A stretch of 64,000 nt of DNA from NCBI GenBank assembly GCA_024280885.1, contig JAJRPF010000048.1:372001-436000 (forward strand), in the 5' to 3' direction. Positions within the stretch are counted from its first letter, which is position 1. Each line of letters begins with the position of its first letter. Positions 8,238 to 14,961 of this stretch are shown here, one piece after another. The notes under the pieces were generated by a model, which saw only the letters and a list, made by a program, of their open reading frames with translations, was not told the DNA's origin and did no database searches. A program made the translations under genes and the position numbers. The stretch comes from Planctomycetota bacterium (lineage in GTDB: Bacteria > Planctomycetota > JAJSAM01 > JAJVHW01).

Positions 8238-8543
8238 ATGACTCGTTTCCCGACCCTGGCCGCGACCGGGACGCTCAGTCTTGTGCTTGCCGCCTCGTTG
8301 GCACTCACGGCCGGCTGTGGCTCGATGTCGCGCTTCGACGGACCGGGCGGCGCCCAGCTTCTTTACGAAGCGCGTTGCGGCGGCTCCTGTCACGTGACGT
8401 ACGCCCCCGGCGACGTGCACCCGGACGATTGGCCAGCGATCGTGGACGAGATGGGGCCGCGCGCTGGGCTCAACCAGAAGTACCGTTCGCGAGTGACGGA
8501 CTACGTCGTCTCCGCGTCGACCCGGGCGTGGCAGGAGCGATGA
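8238..8543 (+). CDS. Small lipoprotein with a CxxxCH cytochrome-like motif
   Basis: A 101-residue exported protein with the lipobox LTAGC (Cys27). The stretch LYEARCGGSCHVTYAPGDVHPDDWPAIVDEM resembles small cytochromes of the 'C..CH...P....W..iv..M' type, including a possible distal Met at 72. The spacing is CGGSCH (47-52), that is CxxxCH and not CxxCH. CxxxCH haem attachment is known in a few cytochromes, so haem binding is possible but unproven. It is the first of three small same-strand envelope genes (8238, 8639, 9162). ATG 8238 has GGAG at 8228-8231. Confidence 0.75.
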   Translation: MTRFPTLAATGTLSLVLAASLALTAGCGSMSRFDGPGGAQLLYEARCGGSCHVTYAPGDVHPDDWPAIVDEMGPRAGLNQKYRSRVTDYVVSASTRAWQER

Positions 8544-8638
8544 TCGTCGCGTCCACAACGCTCACAAAGTGACGCAGGGCACGGCACGACTTCTCCCATG
8601 CTGCGATGGTGATAGGCTTCCCGTTCGGAGGATTCACC

Positions 8639-9154
8639 ATGCGTCTCGCTCGTACTCTCGCCCTCTCTCTCGCCTGCGCCCTGCCGATGGCGCTCGCCGG
8701 ATGCTGTGCCGAGCCACCGCCGTCAGAGACCTCCGCCGCGGATGAGGGCACGGTCTACGGGGAGCCGATCGGAGACGCTCCGCTCGTCTCGTTGAGCGAG
8801 TTGAACGCGAACCTCGCTGTCTACGAGGGCAAACGTGTTCGCGTCGAGGGCATGATCACCGACGTCTGCGCAAAGCGCGGGTGCTGGATGATCATCGGCG
8901 CCGAAGAGGGTGCGGACTCCGTCCGGTTCAAGGTCACCGATGGGGTGATGGTCTTCCCGCTTGACGCGAAGGGTGCGCGGGCCGAAGCCGAAGGCACCGT
9001 CCAGCGCATCGAACACGATCTCGAGACCACGCGCAACGTCTTGGCGCACGAGGCCGAGGAGGCTGGCGAAGCGTTTGACCCGAGCACGGTGACCGAGCCG
9101 ATGGTCGTGGTTCAGCTCGCCGGGATAGGCGCGGTCGTGCGGTCGAACGAGTAG
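8639..9154 (+). CDS. DUF4920-family lipoprotein
   Basis: A 171-residue lipoprotein (lipobox ALAGC, Cys22) anchored in the envelope. After a short linker it carries the DUF4920 fold, an OB-like barrel with the family signature VRVEGMITDVCAKRGCWMII (68-87). Its paired cysteines suggest metal or redox chemistry. Family function is unknown. ATG 8639 has GGAGGA at 8627-8632. The PepSY-type gene follows 7 bases after the stop, so the two are probably co-translated. Confidence 0.85.
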   Translation: MRLARTLALSLACALPMALAGCCAEPPPSETSAADEGTVYGEPIGDAPLVSLSELNANLAVYEGKRVRVEGMITDVCAKRGCWMIIGAEEGADSVRFKVTDGVMVFPLDAKGARAEAEGTVQRIEHDLETTRNVLAHEAEEAGEAFDPSTVTEPMVVVQLAGIGAVVRSNE

Positions 9155-9161
9155 CCGCAAC

Positions 9162-9725
9162 GTGAACTGGCGGCGGCTCTTCCGGGTTCTGCATAGGGAC
9201 ATCGGATACCTGCTCTTCGGTCTCGTGATCGCGTACTCGGTCAGCGGGATCGCTGTGAACCACGTCGAAGGCTGGAATCCGAACTACTCGGTGACCGTCA
9301 GCGAAGTGGAGGTCGGTGCCCTGCCGACCACCAGCTTGGACGCGATGGAGAAGCACGTCGCCGAGGCGCTCGAGATCGGCACGGATGACATCCGCGGACG
9401 CCAGCGTCCGGCCGCGAATCGCTTCATCGTCTTCCTGCCAGACGGGGGCGAAGCAAAGGTCGCCGTGGATACCGGCCGCGGCACGGTGAAGCGCGTGACC
9501 ACCCGCCCCGGCCTCTTCCAGGTCAACGTTCTGCACCTCAACCACCTGAAGGGTGTCTGGACGTGGGTGGCCGACGTCTTCGCATTCCTGCTGATCTTCC
9601 TGGCGTCGAGCGGGATCGTGTTGCTGAAAGGCAAGACGGGCTTCGGCGGCCGAGGAAAGTGGTTCGTCCTGGCCGGACTAGCCACCCCCGTGGCCTTCGT
9701 GATCCAGTACTACGCAACGAGATGA
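9162..9725 (+). CDS. PepSY-associated membrane protein
   Basis: A 187-residue inner-membrane protein starting at GTG 9162. TM helices lie at about 14-33, 134-152 and 166-184. The N-terminal segment WRRLFRVLHRDIGYLLFGLVIAYSVSGIAVNH is typical of the short PepSY_TM-like family, with a periplasmic PepSY-like part between helices 1 and 2. The histidines near the helix ends (HRD, NHVEG, HLNHLKG) are conserved in relatives and may bind haem or metal; that is inference. It is coupled to the DUF4920 gene. Confidence 0.8.
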   Translation: MNWRRLFRVLHRDIGYLLFGLVIAYSVSGIAVNHVEGWNPNYSVTVSEVEVGALPTTSLDAMEKHVAEALEIGTDDIRGRQRPAANRFIVFLPDGGEAKVAVDTGRGTVKRVTTRPGLFQVNVLHLNHLKGVWTWVADVFAFLLIFLASSGIVLLKGKTGFGGRGKWFVLAGLATPVAFVIQYYATR

Positions 9726-9989
9726 GGGACCGCCGCGCGAGGCGAAGCAAGCCAACCGGCGCATGACGGAGTCGGCCCGGTCGGCCCGAAGCGGTGGTCG
9801 AAATGGACCACGTCTAGCGGCACAGCAAGAGCCAACCCCTGAACTCTGCCGAACTGCATTCCCCGTCTGCCGAATGCGCTCTGACTCTCTACGGAAGATC
9901 GAAACAAACAAGCCGAGAATCGCCGAATCCCGCGATTCACAAGCTCAAAAGGCGCGAAGTCAGGCCCGGCATAGTCCCGTCTCGCCCAA
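9726..9989. other. Non-coding stretch after the PepSY gene
   Basis: About 260 bases without a supportable gene. A 6-bp hairpin GTGGTC/GACCAC lies at 9794-9811 and an interrupted palindrome GAATCGC/GCGATTC near 9917-9938. The motif GAACTCTGCCGAA near 9840 also occurs in the palindrome at 30394-30489. Nothing else is recognisable. Confidence 0.55.
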
Positions 9990-10217
9990 GCGCAACGCAG
10001 GTGACCGTCGTCGTCGGCGAGGGCGCACGAACCAAGGTGAGGCGCAGGGAGCGGATTCCGCCTGCGAAACCCACCCTCGAGACGAGCGTTCTCACGCGTC
10101 GAGGTCCGGCCCCGATGCGAGGCGACGAACTCCAAGCGCGGCCCCGGTTGAGCAGCCGGAGCCGCGACGGGAGCCGAACACGCGAGCGATAGCGAGCGGT
10201 GCCGACGGAGTCGGCAC
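9990..10217 (-). repeat. Dispersed ~226-bp repeat, copy C (inverted)
   Basis: The distal copy of the second tandem pair, reading on the minus strand. Its hairpin GTGCCGAC/GTCGGCAC is at 10199-10217. It is followed by the series found in copies A and B: GCTCGCGTGTTCGGCTC, the CCTCGACGCG block, the core GGGTTTCGCAGGCGGAATCC and CCTGCGCCTCACC. Its last quarter (GTTCGTGCGCCCTCGCCGAC) is shared with copy D but not with A or B, so there are two subfamilies. Confidence 0.85.
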
Positions 10218-10219
10218 AA

Positions 10220-10448
10220 GCGCAACACAGCCAACCGTCGTCGTCGGCGAGGGCGCACGAACCAAGGTGAGGCGCAGGGAGTGGATTCCGCCTGCGAAAC
10301 CCACCCATGAGGCGAGCGTTCTCACGCGTCGAGGTTCCGCCCCGACGCGAGGCGACGAACTCCAAGCGCGGCCCCAGTTGAAGCAGTCGGAGCCGCGACG
10401 GGAGCTGAACACCCGAGCGAAAGCGAGGGGTGCCGACGGAGTCGGCAC
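10220..10448 (-). repeat. Dispersed ~226-bp repeat, copy D (inverted)
   Basis: The proximal copy of the second pair, reading on the minus strand from the hairpin at 10430-10448. The period to copy C is 231 bases and the two are nearly identical along their length. The copy begins just after the hairpin that overlaps the stop codon of the zinc-ribbon gene, mirroring the arrangement of copies A and B behind pilT. Confidence 0.85.
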
Positions 10449-10458
10449 AAACGAGGAA

Positions 10459-10495
10459 TAGCGACCAGCGGCGCCGAAGGCGCCCCTTGTCGCTA
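10459..10495 (-). terminator. Hairpin overlapping the stop of the zinc-ribbon gene
   Basis: The outer arms TAGCGAC (10459-10465) and GTCGCTA (10489-10495) enclose an inner stem GGCGCC/GGCGCC (10470-10475, 10479-10484) with a 3-base loop. On the minus strand the first three bases of the structure are the TAG stop of the gene at 10493-11302. There is no U-tract. Its position corresponds to that of the palindrome at the pilT stop. Confidence 0.65.
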
Positions 10496-11302
10496 CCGGA
10501 TCAGGATCGCAATCCCCGTCAGCGTGAAGAGGGCGATGACGGCGATGGCCGTGATCACGGCGAAGTGCTTCATCCACTCCGGCAGCTCGACCGGAACCGG
10601 GTCCGAGGCGAGTGTGACCCGTGACGGCGCGGGACGCCCGGTAGCGCTGGGCAGAGTCGTGGTCGGAGATGTCGCCGACGCGCCGAGGGTGCTGAACTCG
10701 GAGGTCGTCGGTACGTCGGCCACGTCAGGGCTCGCGTTGCCCGGCCGGTCCCGCTGTTCCGGCTGAGCGACGTCGGCGAGGTCGGGGTGGCTGTGCGCCT
10801 GCGCGGCGGCGAGGATCTTGTCGGCGGCCATGGGAGGCATGGGAGCCGTCTCCTCCATGTTGATGGTCGCCGTTTCATCACCTGAGAATTCGGTCGCACT
10901 GTGCGTGGCCCGCCCGGTCGTTGCGACGGCGCTCTGGGCCGAGACCGGTGACGGCGACGCGCTGGCGGGAACGTCGACTGCACCGATGACGGAGGTCTTC
11001 ATCGGTGATCCTCCGAAGATGTCATCGAGTGCGCGCGAGGCGTCATTGAGCGCCGCACGGACGTCCGGCGGGACCTCGGCCGTACTGGAGTAGCACTGCG
11101 AGTCGAGCTCGAACGAGGGCACGGCGTGACTATCCGACGCGACCAGCGTACCGGTCTCGTCGAGCGCACAATTGAGTGCCTTCTCGTATGGCCTCTCGCC
11201 AATCGCGGCTGGGTCCGAGTGAACGGCCCCGCAGTACCTACACGTGAGGTGATGCGCTGCCGTGCCGCGGCCCAGTGCCGCACCGCAGGTCTGACAGATC
11301 AT
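10493..11302 (-). CDS. Zinc-ribbon protein with a C-terminal membrane anchor
   Basis: A 269-residue protein of unknown function. The N-terminus holds two CxxC pairs (MICQTCGAAL, C3/C6, and TCRYCG, C21/C24), as in a small zinc ribbon. A long low-complexity Ser/Thr/Ala/Pro-rich region (about 100-235) leads to one hydrophobic helix at about 246-268 with LPEWMKHF before it, giving a tail-anchored protein with the ribbon in the cytoplasm. The ATG at 11302 stands alone; the UvrD gene ends 150 bases upstream on the same strand. A role cannot be assigned. Confidence 0.75.
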   Translation of the reverse strand: MICQTCGAALGRGTAAHHLTCRYCGAVHSDPAAIGERPYEKALNCALDETGTLVASDSHAVPSFELDSQCYSSTAEVPPDVRAALNDASRALDDIFGGSPMKTSVIGAVDVPASASPSPVSAQSAVATTGRATHSATEFSGDETATINMEETAPMPPMAADKILAAAQAHSHPDLADVAQPEQRDRPGNASPDVADVPTTSEFSTLGASATSPTTTLPSATGRPAPSRVTLASDPVPVELPEWMKHFAVITAIAVIALFTLTGIAILIR

Positions 11303-11452
11303 TGTTGTCCGTTCTCGCCCCCGCTGGAGCGTCTCTCCATCCGGACCATCGGGATCCGAGTCGCGACGACTTGAGTCGCGAACGCGCGCAGAAGGGGCCG
11401 CGATCGCGGCGCAAGGGTGACGTCGCTTGAGCCCGATCGACCGCGGGTTCCG

Positions 11453-13654
11453 CTACCGCGTGCGCTTGCGTTTGTTCGCGTCGCGCAGACCGGGCGGGAT
11501 CGGCCGGTTGCGCGGTGGCCCGCGGCGCCGCGCACCAGCTGACTTGGCGGGGCGGCGGCCCGGCGAGCCAGACGTACGCGGGGTGGTCGAATTCGCGGCC
11601 GACCGTGGGGTCGTCGCGCGTGCGGCGCTCGGCGTCGCGGCGCGCGTGCCTGTCGGCGGCGCGATCGGTCCGTCCGGACGCAGTTCTGGTGGCGTGCCGG
11701 ATGCGCACCAGCCGCTGGGGGGCGTCTCGCCGCGCATCTCGAAGAGGAAGCGCGAGGGCATTGTGTCTACGCGCTTGCCGAAGCGCGCGCGTGTCGCGGC
11801 GTACGAGATGGCGAGCCGTCGCTGCGCACGTGTGATCCCGACGTAGGCGAGACGCCGCTCTTCTGCGTCGCCGGCGTCGCGGATGGCCTTCTGGTGCGGA
11901 AGGATGCCCTCTTCGAGGCCGACGAGGTAGACGTGAGGGAACTCGAGCCCCTTGGCGGCGTGCAAGGTCATCAGTGTTACGGCGTTCTTGCCCTGGCCCT
12001 TGTCGTCGCCACCGGGCCGATCGTCGGAGGCCGAGAGCGCGATCTCCTCGACGAAGCCGGAGAGCGACGGCGCGTCGCTGCGGTTCAGGTAGTTCTCGGC
12101 CATGTTGAGGAATTCGACGATCGCCTGCGCGCGCATGTCGCGCGTCTCCTGGTCCGCGTAGATGCGAACGAGTTCGGTCTGGTAGTCCGTCGCCTCGATC
12201 ATGCGCCGGATCCCGTTGACGAGTTCGCGCGCCTTGGCACCTTCGGCCAGTCGGGCGAGGGACGCGCGGAGCTCTCGGATCGAGGTCATCGCGCGCTCGG
12301 TGACGCCGTCGATGGCAGATGGTGAGAGGTCGAGCGCCTGCGGGACGGAGATGCCCTTCTTGGTCGCAAAGTCGAGCAGCGCGTCGAGAGAGCTCTTGCC
12401 CACACCGCGCGGAGGCGTGTTGACCACGCGCATGAACGACATCTCGTCGAGCGGGTTGACCATCTGCTTCACGTAGGCGAGAAGGTCGCGGATCTCCTTG
12501 CGGTCGAAGAAACTCATCCCGCCGACGAGGATGTACGGGATGTCGTTGGCGCGGAAGGCCTGCTCGAAGACGCGCGACTGCGGCGCCGTGCGAAAGAGGA
12601 CCGCGAAATCCGCGAACGACAGGTCGCGGCGCGCCATCTTTCCCACGATGTCGAAGACGACGGAGTTCGCCTCCTTCTCTTCATCCTCGTGGACGACGAC
12701 GCCGATGTCCTCGCCCTTGCCGATGTGGCTGCGGAGCGTCTTCTTGTGGCGCGCGGGGTTGTTCGAGATGACGGCGTTGGCGGCGTCCAGGATCTGCGAC
12801 GTGGAACGGTAGTTCGTTTCGAGTCGCACGACCACTGCCCCTGCGTAGCGCTTGTCGAATTCGAGGATCTGCTTCACCTCGGCGCCGCGCCAACCATAGA
12901 TCGACTGATCATCGTCGCCGACGACGCACAGGTTGCGGTGTCCGTCGGCGATGCCGCGAACGATCCCGAACTGGGGCTTGTTCGTGTCCTGGAACTCGTC
13001 TACCAGGACGTAGCGATAGCGGTTTCGGAAGTTGTCGCGGATGGCGGGGTGGGTCCGGAACAGGCCGACGAGTTTGACGAGCAGATCGTCGAAGTCGAGC
13101 GAGCGCGCGCGCCGCAGCGTGGCGTCGTACTTCTGGTAGGCGCGACCGATGAGTTGCTCCTCGTCGTCGAGCGCGTTGTCGAGGAACTCCTCCGCTGAGA
13201 CGAGCTGGTTCTTCAGGAGCGAGATCTTCGAGTGCAGGTCGCGTGGGCGCAGGGATGCCTCGGGCACGTGCAGTTCGCGCAGCGCCGACTTGATGGCTGC
13301 GATCTGATCGGACGAGTCACAGATCGAGAATCCGGCCGGCATCTCGATGGCGTCGGCGTGTGCGCGCAGCGCCTTCACGCAGAATGCGTGGAACGTGCCG
13401 ACCGTGAGCTTCTTGGCGGCTCGGCGGCCCACGAGATCGGCGACCCGCTCGCGCATCTCGCCCGCCGCCTTGTTCGTGAACGTCATGGCGAGGATCGCGG
13501 TGGCAGGCACGCCCTTCTCCATGAGGTGCGCGATGCGGTACGTGATCACGCGCGTCTTGCCTGTGCCAGCGCCGGCCAGGACCAGAACGGGGCCCTCGGT
13601 GGTTTCGACAGCGCGGCGTTGCTCGGGGTTCAGGCGGGAGAGGAGTCGGCTCAT
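11453..13654 (-). CDS. uvrD: UvrD/PcrA-type DNA helicase
   Basis: A 733-residue superfamily 1A 3'-5' DNA helicase for nucleotide-excision and mismatch repair or replication-fork clearance. It starts MSRLLSRLNPEQRRAVE (Q motif). Further motifs are AGAGTGKTR (I), FTNKAAGEMRERV (Ia), LVDEFQDTN (II), VVGDDDQSIYGWRGA (III), VVRLETNYRS (IV), TLHAAKGLEFPHVYLVG (V) and RRLAYVGITRAQRRL (VI). After the helicase core comes a basic, disordered tail of about 90 residues rich in Pro, Arg, Ala and Thr, where Tudor-like domains sit in other PcrA/UvrD proteins. The ATG at 13654 precedes the Q motif; the longer frame to 13975 is a low-complexity leader. Confidence 0.95.
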   Translation of the reverse strand: MSRLLSRLNPEQRRAVETTEGPVLVLAGAGTGKTRVITYRIAHLMEKGVPATAILAMTFTNKAAGEMRERVADLVGRRAAKKLTVGTFHAFCVKALRAHADAIEMPAGFSICDSSDQIAAIKSALRELHVPEASLRPRDLHSKISLLKNQLVSAEEFLDNALDDEEQLIGRAYQKYDATLRRARSLDFDDLLVKLVGLFRTHPAIRDNFRNRYRYVLVDEFQDTNKPQFGIVRGIADGHRNLCVVGDDDQSIYGWRGAEVKQILEFDKRYAGAVVVRLETNYRSTSQILDAANAVISNNPARHKKTLRSHIGKGEDIGVVVHEDEEKEANSVVFDIVGKMARRDLSFADFAVLFRTAPQSRVFEQAFRANDIPYILVGGMSFFDRKEIRDLLAYVKQMVNPLDEMSFMRVVNTPPRGVGKSSLDALLDFATKKGISVPQALDLSPSAIDGVTERAMTSIRELRASLARLAEGAKARELVNGIRRMIEATDYQTELVRIYADQETRDMRAQAIVEFLNMAENYLNRSDAPSLSGFVEEIALSASDDRPGGDDKGQGKNAVTLMTLHAAKGLEFPHVYLVGLEEGILPHQKAIRDAGDAEERRLAYVGITRAQRRLAISYAATRARFGKRVDTMPSRFLFEMRGETPPSGWCASGTPPELRPDGPIAPPTGTRAATPSAARATTPRSAANSTTPRTSGSPGRRPAKSAGARRRGPPRNRPIPPGLRDANKRKRTR

Positions 13655-13733
13655 CCGGGAACGGGGACCTCTGGAATTCGTGCCTGCTTGGGCTCGGAGC
13701 GGGGCTGATGTCCACGCCGATCGGTCCCACCGA

Positions 13734-13761
13734 CGCAATGGAAATGGCGCAATGGAAATGC
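13734..13761. repeat. 14-bp tandem duplication
   Basis: CGCAATGGAAATGG (13734-13747) is followed at once by CGCAATGGAAATGC (13748-13761). It lies in the 226-base non-coding gap between the uvrD start and the 3' end of the next minus-strand gene. No function is apparent. Confidence 0.7.
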
Positions 13762-13880
13762 CGCCGGGCGTACGACCGGCGGCCAGAGGGGGAGTGTCGC
13801 AGAGGGAGGCGACAGTTGCAGCGCCTCCGCGGCGCGGGGCAGCCTTCATCAGTCCTGGGTCGAGCGACGACGCTGAGCAG

Positions 13881-14804
13881 CTACGACGAGCGGCGCACGT
13901 AGGTGCGCTCGAACGTGAGCGTCCAGGTGACGCCGCCGTCCGCGGAACGCTCGAGCACGTGGCGGAGCTTGCCACCCTCGATCTCGGAGTAGGTCGAGCG
14001 GGAGAGAACGCTGGTTCCCGACGCCACAGTTTCGCGTCCCATCAGCCGCATTCCACCGTCGTAGTAGCCGCCGAGGTACTCCATCACGGCGCCGCCGTCG
14101 TCCACACTCATCTGTCGCCAGCGTCCGCGTCCCGGATCGTAGAACGTGAAACTCTCGCTATCGGTGCCGGACTTCGCGTCCGTCCACGTGGCGTGCAGGA
14201 GGTGTCCGTTGCGGCGCAACACCACGTCCGTCGTGCCGATGCGGAGGTTGCGTGCGTCGTAGACATCCCAGGCGCCGACCCAGAAGTCGAATTGACGCGC
14301 CGGTACCTTCGCCCGATTGGCGCGTGCGCGCTCGAGGAGATTCTTGAAGCGGGGGTCCTTGCGTAGCGCGGCGAGGCTCTCGTCGCTCTCCATCGCCTGC
14401 ACGTCGAGGTAACCGGCGACGACGGCCTTCTCGAGCGTCTTGAAGGCTGGATCGAGCTGGCCGATCGATGCACGGGAGCACGCCTCGCGGAAGCGCGCCT
14501 CTGCGCGGACGTTGCGATCTGCGGCGGCGAGCCCGAATGCGCTGGCGGCCTGCGCGCGTTCGCCCTTCGCATAGAGTGCGGTGCCGAGGCCGAACCAGGC
14601 CCAGCCCGCCTTCCCACTCGCGTCAGCGAGTCCGCGGAACTGTCGTACCGCCTCGTCGTGGTCGCCGGACGCGAGGGCCGCGTTCGCGGCGTCACGCGTG
14701 AAGCCGTGCGTACTCGTCTGATCTGGCGTCGCTGTGGCAACGGCGACGGCGGTCAGAACAAGTACGGACGTGCTGAGGAGTCGGCGGACGGGACCGAACC
14801 TGAT
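13881..14804 (-). CDS. Secreted TPR protein with DUF1579-like domain, non-ATG start
   Basis: The frame is open from 14831 to the stop at 13881-13883. Read from the ATC codon at 14804 it gives 307 residues: a signal peptide (RFGPVRRLLSTSVLVLTAVAVATA), TPR-like helices (NAALASGDHDEAVRQFRGLA and GLGTALYAKGERAQAASAF), then a lipocalin-like domain beginning ARQFDFWVGAWDVYDARN with GRWRQMSVDDGG and YLGGYYDGGMRL, typical of DUF1579-like proteins. The first in-frame GTG (14402) would remove the signal peptide and TPR part. The only codon with a good ribosome-binding site (AGAGGAG, 7 bases upstream) is ATC 14804. Either this is a rare ATC start or the start codon has been mutated. Function unknown. 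Confidence 0.7.
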   Translation of the reverse strand: MRFGPVRRLLSTSVLVLTAVAVATATPDQTSTHGFTRDAANAALASGDHDEAVRQFRGLADASGKAGWAWFGLGTALYAKGERAQAASAFGLAAADRNVRAEARFREACSRASIGQLDPAFKTLEKAVVAGYLDVQAMESDESLAALRKDPRFKNLLERARANRAKVPARQFDFWVGAWDVYDARNLRIGTTDVVLRRNGHLLHATWTDAKSGTDSESFTFYDPGRGRWRQMSVDDGGAVMEYLGGYYDGGMRLMGRETVASGTSVLSRSTYSEIEGGKLRHVLERSADGGVTWTLTFERTYVRRSS

Positions 14805-14886
14805 CGCTGCACTCCTCTCGCCGCGTTCTGTTCACCCCGAGAGCGGGGCAGCGTGGGAGGAAGGCGGACGTTCCCCCTCACGTGGC

Positions 14887-14920
14887 GGACACTGTGTCCA
14901 CTGTCCAAAAATCGGACAGT
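14887..14920 (-). terminator. Two adjacent hairpins behind the zincin gene
   Basis: GGACACTGTGTCC (14887-14899) and the 7-bp stem ACTGTCC/GGACAGT (14900-14920) with an AT-rich loop lie directly side by side, 42 bases after the stop of the gene at 14962-18204. They could end its transcript; no U-tract follows. Confidence 0.5.
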
Positions 14921-14961
14921 TCGGGGCTCCGACTGAACCGAAACCTGACGCCGAGTCGTTC

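Noticed and set aside
3910-10448. CRISPR array
   Set aside because: The repeats are about 226 bases with no unique spacers of constant length, and no cas gene is present.
9763-10461. A 232-residue plus-strand frame across repeat copies C and D
   Set aside because: Low-complexity Arg/Pro/Ala composition, internal duplication caused by the repeat and no ribosome-binding site.
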